Source: Nocardioides sp. Root682 (GTDB taxonomy: Bacteria; Actinomycetota; Actinomycetes; Propionibacteriales; Nocardioidaceae). From it: DNA of 64,000 nucleotides. Positions 51,642-61,195 of this stretch are shown here, one piece after another (the stretch's first letter is position 1; every line of letters starts with the position of its first letter). The position numbers and the translations under genes were made by a program. The stretch spans positions 253,823-317,822 of the forward strand of contig NZ_LMHJ01000005.1 in assembly GCF_001427795.1 (NCBI RefSeq). The letters are read 5' to 3'. The notes below the pieces were generated by a model that worked only from the letters and a program-made list of their open reading frames with translations, was not told the DNA's origin and did no database searches.

Positions 51642-52421
51642 ATGACGACCGCCCCCCATCAGGTCTCCCCCAGCCTCCCGGCCGCGGCCCGCGCCATCGA
51701 TCTCCACAAGACCTACGGGTCCGGCGACTCCGAGGTCCGCGCGCTCGACGGTGTGACGATCACGCTGGCCCAGGGCCAGTTCACCGCGATCATGGGCCCC
51801 TCGGGGTCGGGGAAGTCCACCCTCATGCACTGCCTGGCCGCACTGGACACCCCCACAGCGGGCGAGGTGATGGTGGGCGAGACGCAGCTGTCCCGCCTCA
51901 AGGACAAGGCACTCACCACGCTGCGACGCGAGGAGGTCGGCTTCGTCTTCCAGGCCTTCAACCTGATCCCGACGCTCACGGCCCAGGAGAACATCCTGCT
52001 GCCACTGAGCCTGGCCGGCCGCAAGCCCGACCAGGCCTGGTTCGACACCGTGGTCGACACGGTCGGGCTGCGCGATCGCCTCAAGCACCGCCCCGCGGAG
52101 ATGTCCGGCGGCCAGCAGCAACGAGTTGCCTGCGCGCGAGCGCTGGTGAGCAAGCCGTCGATCGTGTTCGCCGACGAGCCCACCGGCAACCTCGACAGCA
52201 CCTCCGGCGCGGAGGTCCTGTCCTTCCTGCGCCGCAGCGTGGACGAGTTCGGACAGACCATCGTGATGGTCACCCACGACGCCGTCGCCGCGTCGTACTG
52301 CGACCGGGTGGTGTTCCTCGCGGACGGCCGGGTGGTCGACGAGATCAACAAGCCCGACCGCGAGCAGATTCTTGAGCACATGACTGCCCTGCAGGCTGCC
52401 GCTGCGCGCGGAAAGGCCTGA
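51642..52421 (+). CDS. MacB/LolD-type ABC transporter ATPase
   Basis: A 259-residue ATPase. Walker A GPSGSGKSTLMHCLAALD at about residue 51, Q-loop VFQAFNLIPTLTAQENI, signature MSGGQQQRVACARAL at about 152, Walker B IVFADEPTGNLDS, and H-loop MVTHDA. It pairs with the FtsX-like permease one base downstream. The pair may export lipids, peptides or antibiotics. Confidence 0.94.
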   Translation: MTTAPHQVSPSLPAAARAIDLHKTYGSGDSEVRALDGVTITLAQGQFTAIMGPSGSGKSTLMHCLAALDTPTAGEVMVGETQLSRLKDKALTTLRREEVGFVFQAFNLIPTLTAQENILLPLSLAGRKPDQAWFDTVVDTVGLRDRLKHRPAEMSGGQQQRVACARALVSKPSIVFADEPTGNLDSTSGAEVLSFLRRSVDEFGQTIVMVTHDAVAASYCDRVVFLADGRVVDEINKPDREQILEHMTALQAAAARGKA

Positions 52422-52422
52422 C

Positions 52423-54966
52423 ATGTTGCGGCTCACGCTGCGCAACATCCTTGCCCGCAAGGTCCGGCTCTTCATGAGCGGACTCGCCATCGTGCTCGGT
52501 GTCGCGTTCCTGTCCGGCGTCCTGGTCTTCAGCAACGGACTCTCGTCGACCTTCGACTCCATCATCTACGGCTCCACCCCCGACGGAGCCGTGCGTGCGC
52601 AGGACACCGAGGAGTTCGACGGCGGGTTCTCCGGCCAGACGGACCAGTCGCTGTCCCCCGCGGTCGTCGCGGAGCTCGCTGCTCTGCCCGAGGTGGCCCG
52701 CGCCGACGGGGACGTCGTCGGCTTCGGCATGAGCCTGCTGGCGAGCGACGGCACCCTGGTCGGCGGCACAGGCGCACCCACGCTGGCCTTCAACTACCAC
52801 GACGGCCCGAACATGGACGGCGACTCGGCCCTGATCCTCGAGGAGGGGCGCTGGCCCACGGGGACCGCCGAGATCGTCCTCGACGAGGCAGCCGTCAAGG
52901 CCGGCGACTACCAGGTCGGCGACGACGTCAAGCTACTCGCCCCCTTCGGGACCCTGGAGCGCACGGCGAAGCTGGTCGGCACCGCCGAGTTCAACGGCGG
53001 CGGTACGGCGGGCGCGACCCTGCTGATCTTCTCGACCGAGGCGGCGCAACAGCTCTTCCTCGGCGGCAAGGACGTCTACAACCGGATCAGCCTCACCGCG
53101 GCCGACGGGGTGACCCAGAAGGACCTCGCGAAGGCAGCCGGAAAGGTCGTCCCGCAGGGCTTCGAGGCCGTCACCGGCAACCAGGTGGCCGCCGAGTCCC
53201 AGGACGCGGTCGGTGGCTTCCTCGGGGTCATCAAGACGTTCCTGCTGGTGTTCGCGATCATCGCGGTGATCGTCGGCGGGTTCATCATCGTCAACACCTT
53301 CTCGATCCTCGTGGCCCAGCGCAGCCGTGAGCTCGCGCTGTTGCGCGCACTCGGAGCCGGCCGCGCCCAGGTCACCCGGTCGGTGCTCCTGGAGGCGTTC
53401 GTCCTCGCCCTCGTCGCCTCGACGCTCGGGATCGGCCTCGGCCTGCTCCTCGCCCGCGGCCTGGCGGGGATCTTCCGGTCGATCGGGCTCGACATCGCGA
53501 GCAACGCGCTCGACCTCACCTCCGGGACGGTGATCACCAGCTACGCGGTCGGCATCGGCATGACGATGGTCGCCGCCTACCTGCCTGCCCGGCGCGGGAG
53601 CAGGATCGCGCCGGTCGCGGCGATGCGAGCCGACATCTCGGTCGAACGCGCGTCCCTGCACCGTCGTACCGTCATCGGGACGATCGTCCTCGTGATCGGT
53701 GCCGGCGTCGCGATCGCAGGTGTCCGGGGAGCTCCGGGATCCGACGCCGCATGGATCGGTGTCGGTGCAGTGCTCTGGATCCTCACCGTCGCCGCCCTCA
53801 GCTCCGTCGTGGGCAAGCCGGTCCTCGCGCTGTGCCGGGCCATCTTCGCCCGGTTGTTCGGCGCCGCCGGGCAGCTGGCAGGCGAGAACGCCCTGCGCGA
53901 CCCGCGACGTACCGGCGCAACCGCCTCGGCCCTGATGATCGGTCTGGCCCTGGTCTCGACCATCGGCGTCCTCGCGGCGTCCCTGAACAAGTCCGTCGAC
54001 GACGTCGTCGACGAGCAGTTCACCGCCGACCTGCTCGTGCAGAGCACCAACTTCCTGCCGTTCTCCACCGAGGTCGGCGACCGGATCGCCGGGGTCGACG
54101 GCGTCGGCACGATGAGCCGCCAGCAGTTCACCACCGCGCAGTACGACGACGAGTCGATCTACCTGACCGGCAATGACGACAAGTTCGACGACGTCTACCA
54201 CCTCAAGGTCGTCGACGGCCGGCAGCGGCTCTCCGGCGCCGAGGCCTTCGTCACCGAGAGCTTTGCGACGGACAACGGCGTCAAGGTCGGTGACGCCCTC
54301 GACCTCGGGTTCCAGGGCGGTACGACGCTCACCCCGACCGTCGTCGGCGTCGTGGAGGACTCGGAGGTGGTCGGCGAGGTCAACGTTCCGCTCGACCAGC
54401 TCGTCGCCGCTGGCGTGCTGCGTCAGGACACGTCCATCAGCATCCTGTTCTCACCCGGCGCCGACGCGGCGACGGTGCGCGACGACGTCGACGCCGCCGC
54501 GAAGTCCGCGCCCATCGTGGGGGTCTACGACAAGGCGGGCTTCTCCGAGGAGATCCGCGGCCAGGTGAACCAGCTGCTCTACATGATCTACGGCCTGCTG
54601 ACCCTCGCGATCGTGATCGCGGTGATCGGCATCATCAACACCCTGGGCCTCAGCGTGATCGAACGGACCCGCGAGATCGGGTTGCTCCGCGCGATCGGCA
54701 TGAGTCGCGTCCGGCTGCGCCGCATGATCACGCTGGAGTCGATCGGGATCGCCGTGCTGGGCGCCGTGCTCGGCATGGCGCTCGGCCTGGCCATCGGGAT
54801 CCTGCTCCAGAACGCGCTGTCCGACGACCTGACCAGCCTGGGCCTGCCCCTGGGTCAGCTCGTGGCGTTCCTCGTGATCGCCGTCGTCGTCGGGGTGCTG
54901 GCGGCCGTGATCCCGGCGATCAGGGCCTCCCGGCTCAACGTCCTGGAGGCCATCTCTACCGAGTGA
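52423..54966 (+). CDS. FtsX/MacB-type ABC transporter permease
   Basis: An 847-residue permease. One membrane helix near residues 17-37 (LFMSGLAIVLGVAFLSGVLVF) leads to a large extracytoplasmic domain, then FtsX helices at about residues 265-400 (FLLVFAIIAVIVGGFIIVNTF). A middle region repeats this pattern, with a second extracellular domain and a C-terminal FtsX block (IYGLLTLAIVIAVIGIINTLG onwards), as in actinobacterial exporters. Starts one base after the ATPase stop. Ends beside a dispersed repeat. Confidence 0.93.
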   Translation: MLRLTLRNILARKVRLFMSGLAIVLGVAFLSGVLVFSNGLSSTFDSIIYGSTPDGAVRAQDTEEFDGGFSGQTDQSLSPAVVAELAALPEVARADGDVVGFGMSLLASDGTLVGGTGAPTLAFNYHDGPNMDGDSALILEEGRWPTGTAEIVLDEAAVKAGDYQVGDDVKLLAPFGTLERTAKLVGTAEFNGGGTAGATLLIFSTEAAQQLFLGGKDVYNRISLTAADGVTQKDLAKAAGKVVPQGFEAVTGNQVAAESQDAVGGFLGVIKTFLLVFAIIAVIVGGFIIVNTFSILVAQRSRELALLRALGAGRAQVTRSVLLEAFVLALVASTLGIGLGLLLARGLAGIFRSIGLDIASNALDLTSGTVITSYAVGIGMTMVAAYLPARRGSRIAPVAAMRADISVERASLHRRTVIGTIVLVIGAGVAIAGVRGAPGSDAAWIGVGAVLWILTVAALSSVVGKPVLALCRAIFARLFGAAGQLAGENALRDPRRTGATASALMIGLALVSTIGVLAASLNKSVDDVVDEQFTADLLVQSTNFLPFSTEVGDRIAGVDGVGTMSRQQFTTAQYDDESIYLTGNDDKFDDVYHLKVVDGRQRLSGAEAFVTESFATDNGVKVGDALDLGFQGGTTLTPTVVGVVEDSEVVGEVNVPLDQLVAAGVLRQDTSISILFSPGADAATVRDDVDAAAKSAPIVGVYDKAGFSEEIRGQVNQLLYMIYGLLTLAIVIAVIGIINTLGLSVIERTREIGLLRAIGMSRVRLRRMITLESIGIAVLGAVLGMALGLAIGILLQNALSDDLTSLGLPLGQLVAFLVIAVVVGVLAAVIPAIRASRLNVLEAISTE

Positions 54967-54985
54967 GGCGAGCGCAGCGAAGCCG

Positions 54986-55024
54986 CGGTGGTCGAGGAGG
55001 TTGCGCAGCAACCGTCTCGAGACC
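54986..55024. repeat. Dispersed hairpin repeat, copy 4
   Basis: Thirty-nine bases: reverse complement of the 35-base copy at 25549-25583, extended by ACCACCG. The TAG stop of the ABC-F gene begins within its last bases. A related block (54967-54984, GCGAGCGCAGCGAAGCC) on the left resembles copies 1 and 2, so the whole looks like a mosaic. Confidence 0.82.
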
Positions 55025-56622
55025 TACGCGAGCTCGACCAGGTCGGCGTAGTCCTGGCTCCACAGGTCCTCGACACCGTCCGGGAGGATCAGCACCCGGT
55101 CGGGCTCGAGGGCGTGGACCGCTCCCTCGTCGTGGGTGACCAGGACGACGGCACCTTCGTAGCGACGGATCGCGTTGAGGACCTCTTCACGAGAAGCCGG
55201 GTCGAGGTTGTTCGTGGGCTCGTCGAGCAGCAGCACGTTCGCCTGCGAGACGACGAGGGAGGCCAGCGCCAGCCGGGTCTTCTCGCCACCGGAGAGCACG
55301 CCGGCCGGCTTGTGCACGTCGTCACCGCTGAACAGGAACGAGCCGAGCACGGATCGTGCCTCGGTGTCGGTCAGGGCCGGCGCGGCGGACTGCATGTTCT
55401 CGAGCACGGTGCGACCGACGTCGAGGGTCTCGTGCTCCTGCGCGTAGTAGCCGACCTTGAGCCCGTGGCCGGCGATGACGTGCCCGGTGTCGGGCTCGTC
55501 GACGCCCGCGAGGATCCGCAGCATCGTGGTCTTGCCGGCGCCGTTCAGACCGAGGATCACCACGCGCGAGCCCTTGTCGATGGCCAGGTCGACGGCAGTG
55601 AAGATCTCCAGGGCGCCGTACGACCGGGAGAGGTCCTTGGCCATGAGCGGCGTCTTCCCGCAGGCCGCCGGCGTGGGGAACTTGATCGCCGCGATCTTGT
55701 CGGACTGGCGCTCGCCCTCGACGCCACCGAGCAGCTTCTCGGCCCGCTTGAGCATCTGCTGTGCAGCGCTGGCACCGGAGGCGCGGGCGCGCATCTTGTT
55801 GGCCTGGTCGGTGAGCGTCTTGGCCTTGTTCTGGGCGCTCATCAGCTCGCGCTTGCGACGGGCCTCATCGGTCTCGCGCTGGACGAGGTAGTTCTTCCAG
55901 CCCATGTTGTAGATGTCGATCACGCCACGGTTCGCGTCGAGGTGGAAGACCTTGTTGACGGTCTCCTCGAGCAGGGCGTTGTCGTGGGAGATCACGATGA
56001 AGCCGCCCTTGTAGGTCTTCATCCACTCGCGCAGCCAGTTGATGGAGTCGGCGTCGAGGTGGTTCGTCGGCTCGTCGAGGATCAGCACCTCGGCGCTCGA
56101 GAACAGGATCCGCGCGAGCTCGACGCGCCGGCGCTGGCCACCGGACAGGGTGCCGAGCGGCTGGTCCATCAGGCGGTCGGGGATGCCGAGGCTCTGCGCG
56201 ATCTGGAGGGCTTCGGTCTCGGCGGCATAGCCGCCACCGGCGTCGAGCTCGTCCTGGGCCCGCTGGAAGCGACGCATCGCCTTCTCCAGCACGTCCGGGT
56301 CCTCGGAGCCCATCTCGACCTCGGCCGCGCGAAGACGTCGTACGGCGTCGTCGAGGCCTCGTGCGGAGAGGATCCGGTCGCGGGTGATGACCTCCGGGTC
56401 ACCGACGCGGGGGTCCTGCGGCAGGTAGCCGAGCTCGCCCTTGTTGCCGACGGTTCCGGAAGCAGGCAGGACGTCACCGGCAAGGACCTTCGTGAGGGTC
56501 GTCTTGCCAGCGCCGTTGCGGCCGACGAGGCCGATCTTGTCGCCGGGGCCGACGCGGAAGCTCACGTTCTCCATGAGGAGACGGGCACCGACGCGGACCT
56601 CGATCTGGTGCACCGTGATCAT
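55024..56622 (-). CDS. ABC-F family ATPase (EttA-like)
   Basis: A 532-residue protein with two ABC domains on one chain and no membrane part. Domain 1: Walker A GRNGAGKTTLTKVLAG, signature LSGGQRRRVELAR, LILDEPTNHLDADS. A charged linker (about 240-310) follows, then domain 2: GLNGAGKTTMLRILAG, LSGGEKTRLALA, LLLDEPTNNLDP. ABC-F proteins act on ribosomes in translation or antibiotic protection. The stop lies in a dispersed repeat. Confidence 0.92.
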   Translation of the reverse strand: MITVHQIEVRVGARLLMENVSFRVGPGDKIGLVGRNGAGKTTLTKVLAGDVLPASGTVGNKGELGYLPQDPRVGDPEVITRDRILSARGLDDAVRRLRAAEVEMGSEDPDVLEKAMRRFQRAQDELDAGGGYAAETEALQIAQSLGIPDRLMDQPLGTLSGGQRRRVELARILFSSAEVLILDEPTNHLDADSINWLREWMKTYKGGFIVISHDNALLEETVNKVFHLDANRGVIDIYNMGWKNYLVQRETDEARRKRELMSAQNKAKTLTDQANKMRARASGASAAQQMLKRAEKLLGGVEGERQSDKIAAIKFPTPAACGKTPLMAKDLSRSYGALEIFTAVDLAIDKGSRVVILGLNGAGKTTMLRILAGVDEPDTGHVIAGHGLKVGYYAQEHETLDVGRTVLENMQSAAPALTDTEARSVLGSFLFSGDDVHKPAGVLSGGEKTRLALASLVVSQANVLLLDEPTNNLDPASREEVLNAIRRYEGAVVLVTHDEGAVHALEPDRVLILPDGVEDLWSQDYADLVELA

Positions 56623-56699
56623 GACTGCCCGAGTCTCCCACGACGCGACGACGGCACTGAAAACGCCGAGCGGCCTTCTTCTTGCCCTAGGGTGCTGCC

Positions 56700-57653
56700 G
56701 TGGTGCGATTCAATCCCAAGGCCCGCCTCGACCAGTCCCGTGTTCGTGATGCAGGGAGTGGCGGTGGAGGTGGCGGCCTCGGTGGCGGTGGCCTCGGTGG
56801 CGGCGGCATGCGACTGCCCATCCCGACCGGCCGCGGCGGCATCGGCACGCTCGTCATCCTGGTGATCCTCTTCCTGGTGGCGAGATGTGCAGGCGTCGAC
56901 CTCGGACTCGGTGGCGCAGCCCAGGTCTATTCGCCCACCCGGCTGAGTGACGCCCAGGAAGGTGGCGACCGTTACGCCGACTGCAAGACCGGCGAGGACG
57001 CCAACAACTCACAGGACTGCGCGCGCGTCGCGATCGAGAACTCCCTCACCGACTACTGGGACTCCGAGCTCGGCGGCAAGTTCCGGCCCGAGGAGGCGAT
57101 GGTCACCTTCTCCGGCTCCGTGGACACCGGCTGCGGCGCCGCGACCTCGAACGTCGGCCCGTTCTACTGCCCGTCCGACGAGAGCATCTACCTCGACACG
57201 ACCTTCTTCGACGACGTGCTGGAGGGCCAGCTCGGCGGCCCCGACGGCAGCTTCGTCGAGTTCTACGTGCTGGCCCACGAGTACGGCCACCACATCTCGA
57301 ACCTGCTCGGCTTCATGGGCCAGGTCAAGGGCGGCACCGGTCCGCAGAGCGACGGCGTACGCCTCGAGCTCCAGGCCGACTGCTACGCCGGGCTGTGGGC
57401 CAACCACGCCACCAAGACAGAGGACGCGTCGGGTGAGGTCTTGATCCTCGACCTGACCCAGCAGGACATCGACGAGGCGATCGCGGCTGCTAAGGCCGTG
57501 GGCGACGACTACATCCAGAAGCGCAGCGGCGGCCGGGTCAACGAGGAAGCCTGGACGCACGGCTCCTCGGAACAGCGCAAGAAGTGGTTCATGGTCGGCT
57601 ACGAGCAAGGCAGCCTGGACGCCTGCGACACGTTCTCCGCTGACCGGGTCTGA
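56700..57653 (+). CDS. YpfJ-type neutral zinc metallopeptidase
   Basis: A 317-residue membrane-anchored protein. Residues 17-35 are almost pure glycine with leucine (GGGGGLGGGGLGGGG); a membrane helix follows at about residues 45-65. The zinc-peptidase motif is LAHEYGHHISNLLG at about residue 196, with a downstream Glu in LELQADCYAGLWA. The Cys residues (GAAT..FYCPSDE region) may form disulphides. GTG start, divergent from the ABC-F gene. Confidence 0.9.
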   Translation: MVRFNPKARLDQSRVRDAGSGGGGGGLGGGGLGGGGMRLPIPTGRGGIGTLVILVILFLVARCAGVDLGLGGAAQVYSPTRLSDAQEGGDRYADCKTGEDANNSQDCARVAIENSLTDYWDSELGGKFRPEEAMVTFSGSVDTGCGAATSNVGPFYCPSDESIYLDTTFFDDVLEGQLGGPDGSFVEFYVLAHEYGHHISNLLGFMGQVKGGTGPQSDGVRLELQADCYAGLWANHATKTEDASGEVLILDLTQQDIDEAIAAAKAVGDDYIQKRSGGRVNEEAWTHGSSEQRKKWFMVGYEQGSLDACDTFSADRV

Positions 57654-57665
57654 ACTGTCTGGTCC

Positions 57666-57684
57666 GAGCGCGTCTCCTGCGCTC
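57666..57684. terminator. Candidate bidirectional terminator
   Basis: GAGCGC (57666-57671) and GCGCTC (57679-57684) form a perfect stem between the convergent metallopeptidase and phosphotransferase genes. There is no T-run. The right arm touches the phosphotransferase stop codon. Confidence 0.4.
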
Positions 57685-58588
57685 AGAGCTCGAGCAAAGC
57701 CTCCATGTGCCCGAACGTGCGCTGCAGCGCCCGCAGGTGGGGCGCGACGGCGGGGTGGCGGTACTTGCCAGCGAGAGCGCCCTCTCCCCCGGCGACCCGG
57801 GCCAGCGCCCATTCGGCGCGGCTGAGGGCCGTGTAGACAGCGACGATCCGGGCCCCGAGGACCACGTCGTCGCGGTGCGCGATCCCCTCGGACAGGCCGA
57901 GCAGGTAGGCGTCGAGCAGAGGTTCGAACTCCTCGCGGGCCGACAGCGAGAGGTAGCCCAGGTCGCCGCCGACCGGACCGTGGCCGACCGTTCCCCAGTC
58001 GATGGCCAGCGCCTCGTCACCTGAGCGTCCCGGCAGGTTCAGCGACGTGGGATCGCCGTGCTGGGCGACCTGCGGCAGCCCGTCGAGCAGGGTCAGCATG
58101 GTCTCGCGGTGGGTCCAGAGATGGTCGGCGACGTCGGCGACCGTGGTCCGCGCCAGGGTCGGCCAACCGCCACGTCGCGCGACCCGGGCCAGCCGGTCCG
58201 CCATCAGGTGCTCGGCGAGGAACTGGGGGTGCCCCAGCTGGGCGCCGGCGAAGCGGCCGACGGACATCGCGAGGAACAGGCCGCTGGAGGCCGCGTCCTC
58301 CACCCAGTCGCGGACGATCGTGACGCCCTCTTCGTCCTCCTCGACCGAGGCGCCGGCCGCCCGGAGGCCGGGAGTGCCGCTGGCCAGGCCGGTCAGCAGC
58401 ACGTCGGCCTCGCGGCGCCAGTACCCGATGTGCCCGCGATCGGACAGCACGGCGGGATCGCCGGGCTGCGGTGCGCCGAGGCGCTTGACCACGACGGGAC
58501 GACCGCCGAGCGCCGTCCGCCACACGCCCACCGTCGACGTACCGGACCCACCCGGCAGCGCCACCCAGTCCGGCTCCGGCCGCCACAT
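57683..58588 (-). CDS. Aminoglycoside-phosphotransferase-like kinase
   Basis: A 301-residue protein with the APH/choline-kinase fold. The ATP lysine is in RPVVVKRLGAP; the catalytic loop QHGDPTSLNLPG replaces the usual HGDxxxxN, and DWGTVGHGPVGGDL supplies the metal-binding Asp. The substrate is not evident. It is transcribed leftward, next to a divergent or co-oriented ABC exporter. A resistance function is possible but unproved. Confidence 0.83.
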   Translation of the reverse strand: MWRPEPDWVALPGGSGTSTVGVWRTALGGRPVVVKRLGAPQPGDPAVLSDRGHIGYWRREADVLLTGLASGTPGLRAAGASVEEDEEGVTIVRDWVEDAASSGLFLAMSVGRFAGAQLGHPQFLAEHLMADRLARVARRGGWPTLARTTVADVADHLWTHRETMLTLLDGLPQVAQHGDPTSLNLPGRSGDEALAIDWGTVGHGPVGGDLGYLSLSAREEFEPLLDAYLLGLSEGIAHRDDVVLGARIVAVYTALSRAEWALARVAGGEGALAGKYRHPAVAPHLRALQRTFGHMEALLEL

Positions 58589-58598
58589 GAGGCTGAAA

Positions 58599-60173
58599 CT
58601 AGCCGATGTCGCGCTCGCGGAACCGCCACCACGCCACAGCGAGCAGCACAGCGGTCACCGCGGTCAGGCCACCGGCACTCCCCCAGCTCCAGCTGTCCGC
58701 GGGCACGGACGGGACGTGGGAGTACGGCGACAGACCCTTCACCCAGCCCGGCAGGTCGACCAGGTCACCGATGAGGGTGAGGGTCAGGAAGCCGGCCGGC
58801 CAGGCCCACACCAGCCCTGTCCACCGCACCCCGAGGGCAAGGGTGAGTACGGCGAGCGCGCCCACGACCCAAGCGGCGGGCACCCAGGCCAGTGCCGCGA
58901 CGAGCAGGTTGCCGATGCCGGGGCCGTCAGCCGCGACGTACCCGATCCACAGACCGACGCCAGTCACGACGAGCAGCCAGGCGGTACCGACCAGCGCGAC
59001 CACCGCGGATGCCGCGAACCACCGGGTGCGACTCGTGGCGGTGGCCAGCACGATCTCGGCCCGGCCGTCGGCCTCGTCGCGTCCCGCGTGGTTGACGACC
59101 GTCACCGCGAAGTAGCTCAGCACGACCGCCACGACGGAGAGGATCGCGGCGACCAGGGCGCCGCCGAGCTCGTCGATGATCGACTGGGCGGTCTCGGAGT
59201 CCAGCAGGTCGCCGATGCCCGGCGCGATCATGCCGAAGACCACGCCCATCGCCCCGGCGGCCACGCTCCACAGCACGATCGTGGTCGCGTGCACCTTGAT
59301 CGACAGGGACAGTGCATCGGCCAGCCTGGGCGAGCCGGTGGCCGGGCCCGGACGGGCCGCCACCAGCCCGGAGCCGAGGTCGCGACGACCACGCAGCGTG
59401 ACTGCGACGCCGACCAGCACGACGGACAGCGCCGGATAGAGGAGCAACAACCACCACCGCTGGTCGCCGTACGCACGGACCTGGGTGTTCCAGCCCAGCG
59501 GCGAGCACCAGCTCAGCCATCCGGGCCCCGTGTCGCCGACTGCTCGCACCACGAACTCGACCCCGACGGCTCCGGCTGCGAAGGCCGCGCAGGTACGCGC
59601 GCTGGCGGACAGCTGAGCGGCCACGGCTGCGATCCCCGAGGCCACGAGCGCCGTACCGGCCCAGACGGCGCCGAAGGCGAGCGAACCGACTGCGTCGAGA
59701 CCGGAGAGCGCGTTGCCACCGGCCATGAGGACACCGAGCGCCAGGGCCAGCACGACGGCCTCCAGCAGCGCTGCGGCGAGCGGCGCGTCGCGTCCGACGG
59801 CGGTCCCGCCCACGAGCTCGGTGCGGCCGTTCTCCTCGTCCACCCTCGTGTGGCGGCGCACGAGCACCACGAACAGCACCGCGACGAACACTGCGTAGAG
59901 CACGGTCATCTTGGTCATCGAGAGCTCGCCGACACTGGTGACGTCGAGGACCGGACCGTAGAGCGCGACGATGGCCGGGCTGGCATTGATCGCCAGCGCC
60001 GCGTGCACCCGGTCCGCCTCGTCGGCGTACAGGCCCGGCGTCGCTGCCGCCGAGGCGACGCTCATCAGTACCAGGACTCCGATGGCCACCGGCGCCAGGA
60101 TCCGGTCCTGGCGCAGCGCGATCCGCAGGAGCAGTGGCCAGCCGGTCGTCGCGGGGCGGTACGGGCGACTCAT
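58599..60173 (-). CDS. ABC exporter permease
   Basis: A 524-residue membrane protein with about 12 predicted helices and no ATP site. Helices include ILAPVAIGVLVLMSVASA and FLTLTLIGDLVDLPGWV. Its ATG overlaps the stop of the ATPase by four bases (ATGA), so the two form an exporter. Such pairs transport antibiotics or daunorubicin-like drugs; substrate not known. Confidence 0.85.
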   Translation of the reverse strand: MSRPYRPATTGWPLLLRIALRQDRILAPVAIGVLVLMSVASAAATPGLYADEADRVHAALAINASPAIVALYGPVLDVTSVGELSMTKMTVLYAVFVAVLFVVLVRRHTRVDEENGRTELVGGTAVGRDAPLAAALLEAVVLALALGVLMAGGNALSGLDAVGSLAFGAVWAGTALVASGIAAVAAQLSASARTCAAFAAGAVGVEFVVRAVGDTGPGWLSWCSPLGWNTQVRAYGDQRWWLLLLYPALSVVLVGVAVTLRGRRDLGSGLVAARPGPATGSPRLADALSLSIKVHATTIVLWSVAAGAMGVVFGMIAPGIGDLLDSETAQSIIDELGGALVAAILSVVAVVLSYFAVTVVNHAGRDEADGRAEIVLATATSRTRWFAASAVVALVGTAWLLVVTGVGLWIGYVAADGPGIGNLLVAALAWVPAAWVVGALAVLTLALGVRWTGLVWAWPAGFLTLTLIGDLVDLPGWVKGLSPYSHVPSVPADSWSWGSAGGLTAVTAVLLAVAWWRFRERDIG

Positions 60174-61087
60174 CGGGCAGCGCCCGCCCGGTCGCGGTAG
60201 GCGTCGAGAAAGAGCTCCTCGAGCGTGGGCGGGGTGCTGGTGAGCGCTTCGACCCCGGCCTGCGTGAGCGCCGTGAGCACCACGGGCAGGCCGTCCGGGT
60301 CCACGGTGCAGCTGAGGTGACGGCCGTCGACGGAGAGGTCGTGGACGCCTGCGGTTCCCGCCAGGTCCGGGACCGCGCCAGTGAGGGTGGCGACGATCTT
60401 GCTCCGGCTCAGGTGGCGCAGGTCGCTGATCCGCCCCGACTCGACCACACGTCCCTCACGGATGATCGTCACCCGGTCCGCCAGCCGGTCGACCTCGGAC
60501 AGGATGTGGCTGGACAGCAACACCGTGGCTCCGCGCGCCGTGTGCTCGGCCACGCAGTCGTTGAAGACCTGCTCCATCAGGGGGTCCAGCCCCGACGTCG
60601 GCTCGTCGAGGATCAGCAGGTCGGGGTTCGTGGCGAACGCCGCCACCAGCGCAACCTTCTGGCGGTTGCCCTTGGAGTAGGCCCGGCCCCGCTTGGTCGG
60701 GTCGAGCGAGAAGCGCTCGATCAGCTCGTCGCGACGGGAGGTCGCGGGATCTGCACCACGCATCCGGATCAACAGGTCGATGGTCTCCCCGCCGCTCAGG
60801 TTCGGCCAGAGGCTCACATCACCGGGCACGTAGGCCAGGCGGCGGTGCAGCTCCGCAGCGTCGGCCCACGGGTCGCCGCCGAGCAACCGCACCTCACCGC
60901 TGTCCTTGCGCAGCAGACCGAGGATCACCCGGATCGCAGTCGACTTGCCGGCTCCGTTGGGCCCGAGAAAGCCGTGGACCTCGCCGGGCTCGACGGTGAG
61001 GTCCAGCTCGTCGAGCGCCCGGAAGCTGCCGAAGGTCTTGACCAGGCCGCGGATCTCGATCGCCGCGCCGACGTGTTCGTTGTCCAC
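60170..61087 (-). CDS. ABC exporter ATP-binding protein
   Basis: A 305-residue ATPase. Walker A FLGPNGAGKSTAIRVILG at about residue 42, signature YSKGNRQKVALVAA, Walker B LLILDEPTSGLDPLM and the switch His in LLSSHILSEVDRLAD. The C-terminal 90 residues are regulatory, as in drug-exporting DrrA-like proteins. GTG 61087. It drives the permease immediately downstream. Confidence 0.92.
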   Translation of the reverse strand: MDNEHVGAAIEIRGLVKTFGSFRALDELDLTVEPGEVHGFLGPNGAGKSTAIRVILGLLRKDSGEVRLLGGDPWADAAELHRRLAYVPGDVSLWPNLSGGETIDLLIRMRGADPATSRRDELIERFSLDPTKRGRAYSKGNRQKVALVAAFATNPDLLILDEPTSGLDPLMEQVFNDCVAEHTARGATVLLSSHILSEVDRLADRVTIIREGRVVESGRISDLRHLSRSKIVATLTGAVPDLAGTAGVHDLSVDGRHLSCTVDPDGLPVVLTALTQAGVEALTSTPPTLEELFLDAYRDRAGAAR

Positions 61088-61195
61088 GACTTCGAGGCTA
61101 GACCCGAGCTCGCGGCGATCGGGCGCGACAGGGCGGAGTCGGGACCAAGGACTCCCGAGGCCGCGGACCTTTGGTCGATCGGGAGAATGACCGTC

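Noticed and set aside
52933..54201. A 422-codon open frame opposite the FtsX permease
   Set aside because: Low-complexity Asp/Arg/Gly composition and no motif; an antisense shadow of the permease.
57683..61087. An antibiotic resistance cluster (phosphotransferase plus drug exporter)
   Set aside because: The kinase has only the general fold, the exporter type is common in actinobacteria, and no mobile element links them.
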